DNA of 64,000 nt. It comes from Wenjunlia vitaminophila DSM 41686 (GTDB lineage Bacteria; Actinomycetota; Actinomycetes; Streptomycetales; Streptomycetaceae). The position numbers and the translations under genes are program-made. This document shows, one piece after another, positions 9,174 to 21,196 of this stretch (position 1 is its first letter; the number at the start of each line of letters is the position of its first letter). The stretch spans positions 146,483 to 210,482 of the forward strand of contig NZ_KB904635.1 of the NCBI RefSeq assembly GCF_000380165.1, read 5' to 3'. The notes under the pieces were generated by a model. That model was given only the letters and a program-made list of their open reading frames with translations. It searched no databases and was not told the DNA's origin.

Positions 9174-10439
9174 ATGGATCCGGTCCGGGCACTGGCCGAC
9201 GAACGGGTGGACTGGCGGTTCAAGGGGATGCCGCCGCAGGCGCAAGGACTCACCGTCAGGGAGCTCGCAGCCGAACGCAGGCCGCTGTTCACCGGTGGTT
9301 TCACCACCCCGGTGCTGACGCTGTCCGAGCCCGCGCTCGAGCACAACCTGGCCCTGATGCGCCGGTGGTCGGCCGAGCGGGGCCTGGCGTTCGCCCCGCA
9401 CGGCAAGACCTCCATGGCCCCGCAGCTCTTCGCCCGCCAGCTCGCCGGCGGGGCGTGGGGCATCACCGTCGCCGTGCCCAGCCAGGTGCGGGTGTGCCGG
9501 GCGTTCGGTGTGCCGCGGGTGTTCCTGGCCAACGAGGTGGTGGACCCCGCGGCCCTGGCCTGGCTCGGCGCGGAGCTCGACGCCGATCCCGACTTCGTCT
9601 GCGTCGTCTACGTGGACTCCGTCCGCGGGGTCGAGCTGATGGAGACGGCGCTGCGGGCGGCAGGGGTGAAGCGGCGTCTTGACGTGGTGGTGGAGTTCGG
9701 TTGCCCGGGCGGGCGCACCGGTGTCCGCGACCAGCAGACCGCGGACGCCGTCGCCGACGCGGTGCGGCGGACCTCCTCGCTGCGGTTGGTCGGGGTGGCC
9801 GGCTACGAGGGCGAGTTGCGGGTCAGGACCCCCCAGTCGGTGCGGGAGTGGCTGGGGCGGCTCGTGGCGCTCGCCGAGCGGTTCGACGCGGCCGGCCGGT
9901 TCGCGGACACCGGAACCATCGTCCTCAGCGCCGGTGGGAGCGCCTGGTTCGACGCGGTCGCCGACGTCTTCTCCACCGTTCCCGCCCTGTCCCGGCCGGT
10001 GCTGCGACTGCTGCGGTCGGGCGCCTACGTCACGCACGACGACGGGCACTACCGCCAGGTCACCCCGTTCAACCGGCTCCCCGGCAACGACGCGCTGACC
10101 GCGGCGTTCCGACTGTGGGCCCAGGTCGTCTCCCGCCCGGAACCGGGTCGGGCCTTCCTCAACGCCGGGAAGCGCGACGCCCCTCACGACCTGCACCTGC
10201 CGCAGGCCCGGGTGGTCCGGGGCGCCGACGGGGTGGTCCGTGAGGCGTCCGGCCTCGTGGTGACCGCGCTGGCGGACCAGCACACGTTCGTGGAGGTCGC
10301 CGAGGGGACCGCCCTGGAGGTCGGGGACTGGGTCGGCCTCGGTCTCTCCCACCCGTGCACCACCTTCGACAAGTGGCAGCTCATCCCGCTGGTCGCGGAG
10401 GACGGCACGGTCACCGACCTGATCCGCACCTTCTTCTGA
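9174..10439 (+). CDS. PLP-dependent D-threonine aldolase/D-serine dehydratase-like enzyme
   Basis: A 421-residue fold-type III (alanine racemase-like) PLP enzyme. The N-terminal barrel carries APHGKTSMAP, whose Lys78 should bind PLP. The C-terminal beta domain ends with SHPCTTFDKW, where His393 and Cys395 match the metal-binding pair of D-threonine aldolase and eukaryotic-type D-serine dehydratase. It should cleave or deaminate a D-hydroxy amino acid, with RidA removing any enamine released. The ATG at 9174 follows AGGAGG at 4 nt. It is transcribed divergently from the kinase gene and probably together with the D-aminoacylase 89 nt downstream. Confidence 0.9.
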   Translation: MDPVRALADERVDWRFKGMPPQAQGLTVRELAAERRPLFTGGFTTPVLTLSEPALEHNLALMRRWSAERGLAFAPHGKTSMAPQLFARQLAGGAWGITVAVPSQVRVCRAFGVPRVFLANEVVDPAALAWLGAELDADPDFVCVVYVDSVRGVELMETALRAAGVKRRLDVVVEFGCPGGRTGVRDQQTADAVADAVRRTSSLRLVGVAGYEGELRVRTPQSVREWLGRLVALAERFDAAGRFADTGTIVLSAGGSAWFDAVADVFSTVPALSRPVLRLLRSGAYVTHDDGHYRQVTPFNRLPGNDALTAAFRLWAQVVSRPEPGRAFLNAGKRDAPHDLHLPQARVVRGADGVVREASGLVVTALADQHTFVEVAEGTALEVGDWVGLGLSHPCTTFDKWQLIPLVAEDGTVTDLIRTFF

Positions 10440-10528
10440 GGCGTGCCGACGGTGGTCGCCAATACCCGCCCGGGCACGCCGTCGGCGCGGTCAGCCCCTG
10501 CCCACACTGGAGCGGAAAGGGTCCTGCC

Positions 10529-12127
10529 ATGGATCTGGTACTGCGCGGCGCCCGGGTGGTGGACGGCTCGGGAGCGCCCTCGTTCCGGGCCGACGTCGGC
10601 CTCGTCGGAGGTCGGATCGCCGAGCTCGCCCGCGCCGGCGAGGGCCGGCTGGGCGGGCGTTCCACCCTGGACTGCGACGGCCTGGTGCTCGCCCCGGGGT
10701 TCATCGACATGCACGCCCACTCCGACCTGGCCCTGCTCACCGACCCCGGTCACGAGGCGAAGGCCGCCCAGGGGGTCACCCTAGAGGTGGTCGGCCAGGA
10801 CGGCCTGTCCTACGCCCCGGTGGACGACCGCACCCTGGCCCAGGTGCGGGAGCAGATCACCGGCTGGAACGGGGACCCGCCCGGCCTTGACTGGGACTGG
10901 CGGTCCGTCGGGGAGTACCTGGACCGCCTGGACCGCGGGATCGCGGTCAACGCCGCCTACCTCGTCCCCCACGGCACGGTGCGCATGCTCGCCGTGGGCT
11001 GGGAGGACCGCCCGGCCACCGCCGCCGAGCTGCGCCGGATGCGCCAGCTCGTCGCCCGGGGGCTGGCCGAGGGCGCCGTGGGCCTGTCGTCCGGCCTCAC
11101 CTACACCCCGGGGGCGTACGCGGACGAGTCCGAGCTGACCGAGCTGTGCCGGGTGGTGGCCCGGTACGGCGGCTACCACTGTCCGCACCACCGGTCGTAC
11201 GGGGCCGGGGCCCTGGCGGCGTACGCCGAGATGGTCCGGGTCGCCCGGTCCTCCGGGTGTGCCCTGCACCTGGCCCACGCCACGATGAACTTCGACGTCA
11301 ACCGGGGGCGTGCGCCGGAGCTGCTGGCCCTGCTGGACGCCGCCCTCGACGACGGCGCCGACATCTCCCTGGACACCTATCCCTACCTGCCGGGCTGCAC
11401 CACCCTCGCGGCGATGCTGCCGGGCTGGGCCACCGAGGGCGGGCCGGGCGCCACCCTCGCCAGGCTCCGCGACGGCGCGGTCAGTGAACGGATCAGGCGG
11501 GTGATGGAGGTGGACGGGTCCGACGGCTGCCACGGGGTGCCCATCGACTGGGACACCATCGAGATCTCCGGGGTGGCCGACCCCGCGCTGTCCCGGTACA
11601 CCGGCCTGACCGTGCGCGAGTCGGCGGAGCGCGCGGGGACCCCACCGTTCGAGCTGGCCCGCACCCTGCTGCTCCGGGACCGGCTGGGCACCACCATCCT
11701 CCAGCACGTGGGGCACGAGGAGAACGTTCGGACGATCATGAGGCACCGGGTGCACACCGGGGGCAGCGACGGGCTGCTGGTGGGCGCCAAGCCGCACCCG
11801 AGGGCGTACGGCACCTTCCCCCGCTACCTGGGGACCTACGTGCGGGAGCTGGGGGTGCTCGGGCTCGAGGAGTGCGTCGCCCACCTGACCTCCCGCCCCG
11901 CGGCCCGGCTGCGACTGCCCGACCGCGGGCTGGTCCGTCCCGGGTACCGGGCGGACCTGGTGCTGTTCGATCCGGCGACGGTGGGCGCGGGATCGACGTT
12001 CGCCGCACCCCGCACCCCGCCGACCGGGGTTCCGCACGTGCTGGTCGACGGCTGTTTCGTCATGCGAGACGGACGCCGGACGGACGTGCTGGCCGGGCGC
12101 TCCGTTCGCCGCACCCCGACCTGCTGA
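10529..12127 (+). CDS. D-aminoacylase (N-acyl-D-amino-acid deacylase family)
   Basis: A 532-residue amidohydrolase. It shows the MHAHSD motif (His62, His64), later metal and active-site stretches CPHHRSYG and LHLAHATMNF, the catalytic-Asp region HTGGSDGLLVG, and the closing beta-sandwich PGYRADLVLFDPATV. It should hydrolyse N-acyl-D-amino acids to D-amino acids for the PLP enzyme encoded upstream. In classical D-aminoacylases the segment after the HxH motif reads GNCG and its Cys binds zinc; here it reads GQDGLS, with Asp91 at the Cys position. The ATG is preceded by GGAAAGGGTCC. Confidence 0.9.
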   Translation: MDLVLRGARVVDGSGAPSFRADVGLVGGRIAELARAGEGRLGGRSTLDCDGLVLAPGFIDMHAHSDLALLTDPGHEAKAAQGVTLEVVGQDGLSYAPVDDRTLAQVREQITGWNGDPPGLDWDWRSVGEYLDRLDRGIAVNAAYLVPHGTVRMLAVGWEDRPATAAELRRMRQLVARGLAEGAVGLSSGLTYTPGAYADESELTELCRVVARYGGYHCPHHRSYGAGALAAYAEMVRVARSSGCALHLAHATMNFDVNRGRAPELLALLDAALDDGADISLDTYPYLPGCTTLAAMLPGWATEGGPGATLARLRDGAVSERIRRVMEVDGSDGCHGVPIDWDTIEISGVADPALSRYTGLTVRESAERAGTPPFELARTLLLRDRLGTTILQHVGHEENVRTIMRHRVHTGGSDGLLVGAKPHPRAYGTFPRYLGTYVRELGVLGLEECVAHLTSRPAARLRLPDRGLVRPGYRADLVLFDPATVGAGSTFAAPRTPPTGVPHVLVDGCFVMRDGRRTDVLAGRSVRRTPTC

Positions 12128-12208
12128 CCTGCTGAAATGCCGCGGATTGGGCCATCAGTGGGAAAAAACACGTGCACCGGCGCGGCGACGCGGTCGTAAG
12201 GTACGGAC

Positions 12209-13420
12209 ATGCAGGTGATCCAGTCCACGAAGCTCGCAAATGTCTGCTACGAGATCCGCGGTCCGGTGCTCGAGGAGGCGATGCGGCTCGAGGCAGAGGG
12301 GCACCGCATCCTCAAGCTCAACACCGGGAACCCCGCGCCGTTCGGGTTCGAGTGCCCACCGGAGATCCTGGAGGACATGCTCCGGAACCTCGGGGACGCC
12401 CACGGCTACGGCGACGCCAAGGGGCTGCTGTCCGCCCGCCGCGCCGTGGTCCAGCACTACCAGACCCAGGGGGTCACCCTCGAGGTGGAGGACGTCTACC
12501 TGGGCAACGGGGTCTCCGAGCTGATCCAGATGTCCATGCAGGCGCTGCTCGACGACGGCGACGAGGTGCTGGTCCCGGCGCCCGACTACCCGCTGTGGAC
12601 CGCCTCGGTCTCCCTGGCCGGGGGCACCGCGGTGCACTACCGCTGCGACGAACAGTCCGACTGGATGCCGGACCTGGCCGACATCGAGCGCAAGGTGACC
12701 GACCGCACCAAGGCGATCGTGGTCATCAACCCGAACAACCCCACCGGCGCGGTCTACGACGACGCGTTGCTGCGCGACCTCACCGACATCGCCCGCCGGC
12801 ACCGGCTGATCGTCTGCTCCGACGAGATCTACGACAAGATCCTGTACGACGGCGCCACCCACACCCCGACCGCCGCCGTCGCTCCCGACCTGCTGACCCT
12901 GACCTTCAACGGCCTGTCCAAGGCGTACCGGGTCGCCGGGTACCGCTCGGGCTGGATGGCGGTCTGCGGCCCCAAGGCGCACGCCGCCAGCTACATCGAG
13001 GGCCTGACCATCCTGGCCAACATGCGGTTGTGCGCCAACATGCCGGCACAGCACGCGATCGCCACCGCGCTCGGCGGACACCAGTCCATCAAGAACCTGG
13101 TGCTGCCCGGCGGCCGGCTGCTCGCCCAGCGGGACGCCGCCTACGACCTGCTCACCCAGATCCCCGGGGTCACCTGTGTGCGCCCCAAGGGGGCGCTGTA
13201 CCTCTTCCCGCGGTTGGACCCCGCCGTGTACAAGATCAAGGACGACCGGCAGATGGTGCTCGACCTGCTCCGGGCCGAGAAGATCATGATCGTGCACGGC
13301 ACCGGCTTCAACTGGCCGGAGCCCGACCACGTCCGCATCGTCACCCTCCCCCGCGCCGAGGAGCTGGTGGACGCGATGACCCGGATCGGCCGGTTCCTCG
13401 ACGGGTACAGCCAGCACTGA
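12209..13420 (+). CDS. alaA: Alanine transaminase-like class I/II aminotransferase
   Basis: A 403-residue fold-type I PLP aminotransferase. It has NTGNPAPFGFECP near the N-terminus, INPNNPTGAVYD in the middle, the PLP-lysine motif FNGLSKAYRVAGYRSGW at about residue 240, and a C-terminal R-V-T-L-like segment HVRIVTLP. The overall pattern matches the AlaA/YfbQ group, which interconverts pyruvate and alanine with glutamate. AAGGTACGGAC precedes the ATG. It stands alone; a hairpin with a short T-run follows at 13501. Confidence 0.9.
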   Translation: MQVIQSTKLANVCYEIRGPVLEEAMRLEAEGHRILKLNTGNPAPFGFECPPEILEDMLRNLGDAHGYGDAKGLLSARRAVVQHYQTQGVTLEVEDVYLGNGVSELIQMSMQALLDDGDEVLVPAPDYPLWTASVSLAGGTAVHYRCDEQSDWMPDLADIERKVTDRTKAIVVINPNNPTGAVYDDALLRDLTDIARRHRLIVCSDEIYDKILYDGATHTPTAAVAPDLLTLTFNGLSKAYRVAGYRSGWMAVCGPKAHAASYIEGLTILANMRLCANMPAQHAIATALGGHQSIKNLVLPGGRLLAQRDAAYDLLTQIPGVTCVRPKGALYLFPRLDPAVYKIKDDRQMVLDLLRAEKIMIVHGTGFNWPEPDHVRIVTLPRAEELVDAMTRIGRFLDGYSQH

Positions 13421-13500
13421 GTCCCGGCTGCCGCCGGCAGGACGGCCACCGGCGTCTGCCCTCCCCCCCGCGGCGTCGGGTGGCACACCGGCGAGGGGGC

Positions 13501-13536
13501 GGGGGCGCCACACGCGCCCCCGTTCGACTCCCTTTT
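13501..13536 (+). terminator. Rho-independent-like terminator after alaA
   Basis: GGGGGCG pairs with CGCCCCC across a 7-nt loop (13501-13521), followed by CCCTTTTAG at about 13530. It lies 80 nt beyond the aminotransferase stop and before the next plus-strand gene. Confidence 0.6.
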
Positions 13537-13607
13537 AGACCATGTCCAAGTTAGGATGGTGTCGATAGGAAGCCGCGCCCAGGCTCTCCCCGTCGTCGGA
13601 GGTCACC

Positions 13608-14057
13608 GTGTACGAACCGATTCGCACAAGGCCGGTGCACTCCCCGGGCTTGCCCTCGGACCGGGGTGGGCCGCTGGCCGGGGCCGCGGTGCCCCGCCAG
13701 CCGCGCGCCGAACACCTGCGCGTCCAGCTCGCCGGCCACCTGGCCGCGCTGCTCGCCGTCACCGACGAGCTCCGCGAGGACGGTGGCTCCCCCGAACTGG
13801 ACGAGGCCGCGCACCAGATCGCCCAGCGGATCAACGAGCTCAGCCCGGAGACCTCACCGGTGCGGATCTGGGAGGGCAGCCGCCCGGCCGGAGGCCCCGT
13901 GGCGGTGCTCGCCGCACTGCACCGCCAGGCGCACACCATCGCCGGGCGGGTGCTGCTGGTCGCCGCCTCCCGGCAGGACACCACCACCGCCATGCTCGCC
14001 TGCCGCCGCATGGACGCCCACGCGGCGGCCCTCAAGGCGGTGCCCACGGCCGCCTGA
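13608..14057 (+). CDS. Conserved small protein of unknown function (SCO4983-like)
   Basis: A 149-residue helical protein rich in Ala and Arg, without cysteine clusters, signal peptide or membrane helix. It resembles, from memory, the actinomycete family named after SCO4983; no function is known to me. The central part (HLRVQLAGHLAALLAVTDELRED) and C-terminus (RVLLVAASRQDTTTAMLACRRMDAHAAALK) look like antiparallel helices. The GTG start has GGAGG at 5 nt. It ends 56 nt before the convergent PEP carboxykinase gene, with a bidirectional terminator between. Confidence 0.75.
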   Translation: MYEPIRTRPVHSPGLPSDRGGPLAGAAVPRQPRAEHLRVQLAGHLAALLAVTDELREDGGSPELDEAAHQIAQRINELSPETSPVRIWEGSRPAGGPVAVLAALHRQAHTIAGRVLLVAASRQDTTTAMLACRRMDAHAAALKAVPTAA

Positions 14058-14081
14058 CCGCAGGCGCTCCGCTAGTCCGGC

Positions 14082-14109
14082 CCGGGGCCGCCCGGGCGGG
14101 CGGCCCCGG
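14082..14109. terminator. Bidirectional terminator between convergent genes
   Basis: CCGGGGCCGCCC and its exact complement enclose a 4-nt loop GGGC. The 12-bp perfect stem sits between the ends of the plus-strand small gene and the minus-strand PEP carboxykinase gene. Confidence 0.8.
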
Positions 14110-14113
14110 ATGC

Positions 14114-16054
<1,941 letters not shown>

Positions 16055-16068
16055 GATTGCTCCGTTCC

Positions 16069-16141
16069 GCCGATTCCGCACGAATCGGCGACAGAATTTG
16101 AGGGTTTTGCGGATGCTACCGCTTGTGTCCGCATGGTGGAA
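16069..16141 (-). promoter_or_regulatory. pckG promoter candidate and leader hairpin
   Basis: On the minus strand TTCCAC (16136-16141) and TAGCAT (16113-16118) are 17 nt apart and could be -35 and -10. In the leader, GCCGATTC and GAATCGGC (16069-16089) form a perfect 8-bp hairpin with a 5-nt loop, ending only a few bases from the ribosome binding site. It may influence translation. Confidence 0.5.
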
Positions 16142-16474
16142 CAAACCCCTTGGGGGCGTCGACCCGGGCGCTTCATGGCTTCCGTCCGGTATCAACCATG
16201 CTCGTCGATCAGCATTCAAGGGGACCGGACCGCCTGTCCACAAGGGCATGGGGCGCGGCGCCCGGGGGACGGCGCCCACCAGGAACGCGCCCGCAGTGCG
16301 CCGACCTGCCGCCCGCCCGTCCGACCGCCCCGTCCAACGCCCCGTCCGGTGGACGCCGGACGGGGGAACGCGCCGGTCGACGTCCGCCGTCCACCGCGGC
16401 CCGGCGGGCACGAGGAGGAGCGCTCACCCCAATGACCGAGCAGGTGTCCGAGGCGGCGTAGTTAAAGTTTCCCT
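16142..16474. other. Intergenic between divergent pckG and trhA, no supported gene
   Basis: No frame here has both a start signal and coding-like composition. The left end is A/T-richer than average and belongs to the pckG promoter; the right end must hold the trhA promoter, for which GTTAAAG near 16461 is the only A/T-rich spot. Confidence 0.4.
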
Positions 16475-17218
16475 ATGACAGCCGAGGAGACCTCGCCCGA
16501 CGCACCGGCTGCGTCGGACGCCCCCACCGCCCCCACCACCGGAACGATCCCGGGGCCCGCGCCGGTCCAGGCCACGTTGGCCGTGACCAAGCCCAAGCTG
16601 CGCGGCTGGCTGCACGCCGGCATGTTCCCCGCGTCGGTCGTCGCCGGAAGCGTCCTGATCGCCCTGGCGGAATCCACCCGGGCCCGCGCCGCCTGCTCCG
16701 TCTACGCGGTGACCGCCTGCCTGCTGTTCGGCGTCAGCGCCCTGTACCACCGGGGGCGCTGGGGGCCGCGGGGCAACGCCATACTGCGCCGACTCGACCA
16801 CGCCAACATCTTCCTGATCATCGCGGGCACCTACACCCCGCTGACCATCCTGCTGATGCCCAACGGCCGCGGGAAGCTGCTGCTGTGGCTGGTGTGGATG
16901 GGAGCACTGGCCGGCATCGCCTTCCGGGTGCTGTGGGTCGGCGCGCCCCGCTGGCTCTACACCCCGTGCTACATCGCACTGGGCTGGGCCGCGGTGTTCT
17001 TCCTGCCCGACTTCCTGCGGACCGGTGGCATCACCGTCCTGGTGCTCGTGGTCGTCGGCGGGCTGCTCTACAGCGCCGGCGGGGTCATCTACGGCATCAA
17101 GCGACCGAACCCGTCACCTCGGTGGTTCGGCTTCCACGAGGTGTTCCACTCCTTCACCCTGGCGGCGTTCATCACCCACTATGTGGGCATCTCCCTGGTG
17201 GCCTACTCGCAAGCGTGA
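16475..17218 (+). CDS. trhA: TrhA/hemolysin III family (PAQR-like) membrane protein
   Basis: A 247-residue protein with a hydrophilic, Pro/Ala/Thr-rich N-terminal 40 residues, then seven predicted membrane helices. The PAQR/hemolysin III metal-site motifs are present: SALYHRGRW (helix 2), RRLDHANIFLIIAGTYTP (helix 3) and WFGFHEVFHSFTLAAFITHY (helix 7, two His). Members are integral membrane proteins linked to membrane-energetics or hydrolase functions; calling it a haemolysin is historical. The start ATG has no strong ribosome binding site (GTTTCCCT). It is transcribed divergently from pckG. Confidence 0.88.
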   Translation: MTAEETSPDAPAASDAPTAPTTGTIPGPAPVQATLAVTKPKLRGWLHAGMFPASVVAGSVLIALAESTRARAACSVYAVTACLLFGVSALYHRGRWGPRGNAILRRLDHANIFLIIAGTYTPLTILLMPNGRGKLLLWLVWMGALAGIAFRVLWVGAPRWLYTPCYIALGWAAVFFLPDFLRTGGITVLVLVVVGGLLYSAGGVIYGIKRPNPSPRWFGFHEVFHSFTLAAFITHYVGISLVAYSQA

Positions 17219-17485
17219 CCAACTCCGCGCCGACTGCCCGAAGCCGCCGTGCCAGTGGGCCACCCAGCGGTCGCCCCCCAAGCGGTGACAGCGCGGGCAG
17301 TCGCCGGCTACCAGGGCCGTGCGCACCGCCCGGTGCGTGGCCCTGGAGGGCGAGGACGCGTAACCGGCTGCCACGGCGGTCCCGACGAGCATCAGGCCCA
17401 GTACGGCCGGACCCCCACCGAGGAGGTAGCCGACCGCGAGCAACCCCGCGCCCACACCGGCCCCAAGACGGAGATTCGCTTTCAT
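17114..17485 (-). CDS. Small putative membrane protein, hypothetical
   Basis: A 123-residue frame whose first 70 residues look real: MKANLRLGAGVGAGLLAVGYLLGGGPAVLGLMLVGTAVAAGYA gives two short membrane helices, followed by GDCPRCHRLGGDRWVAHW, a CxxC...H pattern that could bind metal. AAGGGGG lies about 5 nt before the ATG. The last 35 residues overlap the end of trhA on the opposite strand, which argues for caution about the C-terminus. No function is recognised. Confidence 0.5.
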   Translation of the reverse strand: MKANLRLGAGVGAGLLAVGYLLGGGPAVLGLMLVGTAVAAGYASSPSRATHRAVRTALVAGDCPRCHRLGGDRWVAHWHGGFGQSARSWSRLRVGHQGDAHIVGDERRQGEGVEHLVEAEPPR

Positions 17486-17737
17486 ACCATCCCCCTTCGT
17501 CCGACTGCCGTCCGCCAACTCCAGTTTCCGTCACTCATGGCATACCGCTGCCAAACCCACAGTGACAGACCCCACCGACAATCCTGCTCGAACACCCGTC
17601 GTAGTTACGCCAAATCCGGCAGGCACCCGTCCCGCGCCGCGGGTGGACGGCGGTGCGCCCCGACGACGCCTCTCGCCGCTCCCCTCCCTGCAGAACCCGT
17701 TCCTCCCCGTCCCCGGGGTGCCCACGGAGGAGTCCCC

Positions 17738-18346
17738 ATGACCGCGCCCACCCCCTCCCGCACGGGCTCCGGCCTGCGGGAGCGCAAGAAGACCAGGACT
17801 CGGCTGGCCATCCGCCGGGAGGCCTACCGGCTCTTCCAGGAACAGGGTTTCGAGGCCACCACCGTGGAACAGGTCTGCGCCGCCGCGGAGGTCTCCCTCA
17901 GCACCTTCTTCCGCTACTTCCCCTCCAAGGAGGACGTCGTCCTCACCGCCGAGTACGACGTCCTGATCAAGGACGCGCTGCGGGCCAGACCCCCCGACGA
18001 GCCGGTCATCGAGTCCGTCCGCACGGTGACCCGGGCGTTGTTCGGTGCGTACCTCGAGCGCTACGACACCGAGGCCCGCGTCCGCACCCGGCTGTTCCGC
18101 GAGGTCCCGGCGCTGCGGTTCCGGATGGCCCAGTGCCTGGAGGAGTCGCTGGCGATGCTCCGCGAGATCATGGCGGAACGCACCGGGCTCCCGGAGACCA
18201 GTCTGGAGGTCCGGGTGGTCTGCGGGGCGCTGCTCGCCGCCGTCAACGAGGCGTGCTTCGGCTGGCCCGAGGACGGGACGAGCACCCAGCTCCTGGACGA
18301 CATCGACCGCGCGCTCGACGTGCTCGCCCGGGGCCTGGCCCCGTGA
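17738..18346 (+). CDS. TetR family transcriptional regulator
   Basis: A 202-residue regulator. The N-terminal helix-turn-helix is typical: RTRLAIRREAYRLFQEQGFEATTVEQVCAAAEVSLSTFFRYFPSKEDVV (about 17-66). The C-terminal ligand domain (FGAYLERYDTEARVRTRLFREVPALRFRMAQ) is like that of actinomycete regulators of efflux or fatty-acid metabolism. The ATG at 17738 has GGAGGAG at 5 nt. It converges with the YyaL-type gene 40 nt away. No obvious target gene is adjacent, so it may act elsewhere. Confidence 0.9.
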   Translation: MTAPTPSRTGSGLRERKKTRTRLAIRREAYRLFQEQGFEATTVEQVCAAAEVSLSTFFRYFPSKEDVVLTAEYDVLIKDALRARPPDEPVIESVRTVTRALFGAYLERYDTEARVRTRLFREVPALRFRMAQCLEESLAMLREIMAERTGLPETSLEVRVVCGALLAAVNEACFGWPEDGTSTQLLDDIDRALDVLARGLAP

Positions 18347-18387
18347 TCCGGCCGGCCCCGCCACCGGTCGCGGCGGACCGGCGTCCC

Positions 18388-20430
<2,043 letters not shown>

Positions 20431-20440
20431 CACCCCATCC

Positions 20441-20471
20441 TGTCAGTCTCCTGCCGTGCAGGAGACTGACA
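20441..20471. promoter_or_regulatory. Perfect 14-bp inverted repeat in the yyaL/peptide divergent region
   Basis: TGTCAGTCTCCTGC, loop CGT, then the exact complement. It ends 10 nt before the start codon of the YyaL-type gene and 98 nt before the NGNGWD peptide gene on the other strand. It could be an operator dyad or an RNA hairpin in the minus-strand leader. Confidence 0.8.
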
Positions 20472-20569
20472 GCCCGCAAGGATGACAGAACTCGCTCGAA
20501 CGACGAAAGTTTATGGCCACGGGGGTCGGACGGATGCATGAACATATTTGCGTACAGGAGGCTCCACCG

Positions 20570-20779
20570 ATGTCCACCAAGCTCGTCAAGCGTGTGGCTG
20601 TCACCTTCGCTGCTGCCATCGCCGTGGGCGCCGGACTCTCCACTGCCGCCCAGGCCGCGACCACACCCACCTCGCCCAACGGCAACGGCTGGGACAGCGT
20701 CGTCGCCGCCAACGGCTGGGACAGCATGAACGGCAACGGCTGGGACAGCCTCAGCACCAACGGCAACGGCTGGGACTGA
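20570..20779 (+). CDS. Secreted peptide with four NGNGWDS-type repeats (candidate modified-peptide precursor)
   Basis: A 69-residue peptide not recognised as any known family. Residues 1-29 (MSTKLVKRVAVTFAAAIAVG...TAAQA) are a clear Sec signal peptide with a consensus AQA cleavage site. The remaining 40 residues are ATTPTSP followed by four repeats: NGNGWDS, NGWDS, NGNGWDS and NGNGWD, separated by VVAA, M and LST; the last repeat ends exactly at the stop codon. There is no cysteine, and the only Trp and Asp residues are those of the repeats. AGGAGG lies 8 nt before the ATG, an excellent ribosome binding site that fixes the start. The next plus-strand gene encodes a 2-oxoglutarate oxygenase-like protein that could hydroxylate Asn, Asp or Trp of the repeats; this is inference. 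Confidence 0.85.
   Translation: MSTKLVKRVAVTFAAAIAVGAGLSTAAQAATTPTSPNGNGWDSVVAANGWDSMNGNGWDSLSTNGNGWD
20678..20776 (+). repeat. In-frame coding repeats of the NGNGWD peptide
   Basis: The repeats start at 20678, 20711, 20729 and 20759. Units are nearly identical at DNA level (AACGGC once or twice, then TGGGACAGC, with no synonymous change), so they arose by recent duplication or are kept uniform. Confidence 0.9.
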
Positions 20780-21123
20780 CTCCTCACCCCTCATCCGCGC
20801 AGGTCACCGGGCGGCGTGCAGGCATGGCGTGTGCGCCGCACCTTTGACGTGCCTCTTGACACGGCGCCGCGGACGACAGCCTCCACCCTGTCGGCGCCGG
20901 GCAGATCCGAGTCCCGATCGACACCCCACCGAGCAGCTTCCCCGCGCTCAGCGTCAGCGCTCCGCCGCTTCCCCCGCATGTGCTGCGGGCACTGACGCAA
21001 CGCCCGCTCGAGATCCTCCGTAGCGGAGGTTCCTACGACCCGACACCCAACGTGGCCGTGGCCGGCGGAAAGAGTGCAGGGGGCCGCAGGGCAACCGTGT
21101 GTGTCACGGCAGGACCCTGCGCC
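20780..21123. other. Long intergenic between peptide and oxygenase genes
   Basis: No frame on either strand looks coding. It holds TTGACA at 20856-20861 without a convincing -10 partner, and a small hairpin CCTCCG-TAG-CGGAGG at 21015-21029. It may contain a second promoter for the oxygenase. Confidence 0.4.
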
Positions 21124-21164
21124 CAGGAGCGGGGCCGGCGTGCCACCCGCCGGCCCCGCTCCTG
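21124..21164 (+). terminator. Strong 17-bp hairpin between peptide and oxygenase genes
   Basis: A 17-bp perfect stem (21124-21140 with 21148-21164) encloses a 7-nt loop TGCCACC; the stem core is GGAGCGGGGCCGGCG. It lies 344 nt after the peptide stop and 32 nt before the oxygenase start. It could end most peptide transcripts and lower oxygenase expression. Confidence 0.7.
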
Positions 21165-21196
21165 CCATTTGCTCAAGCGAAGGAGAGTCCCCCTCC

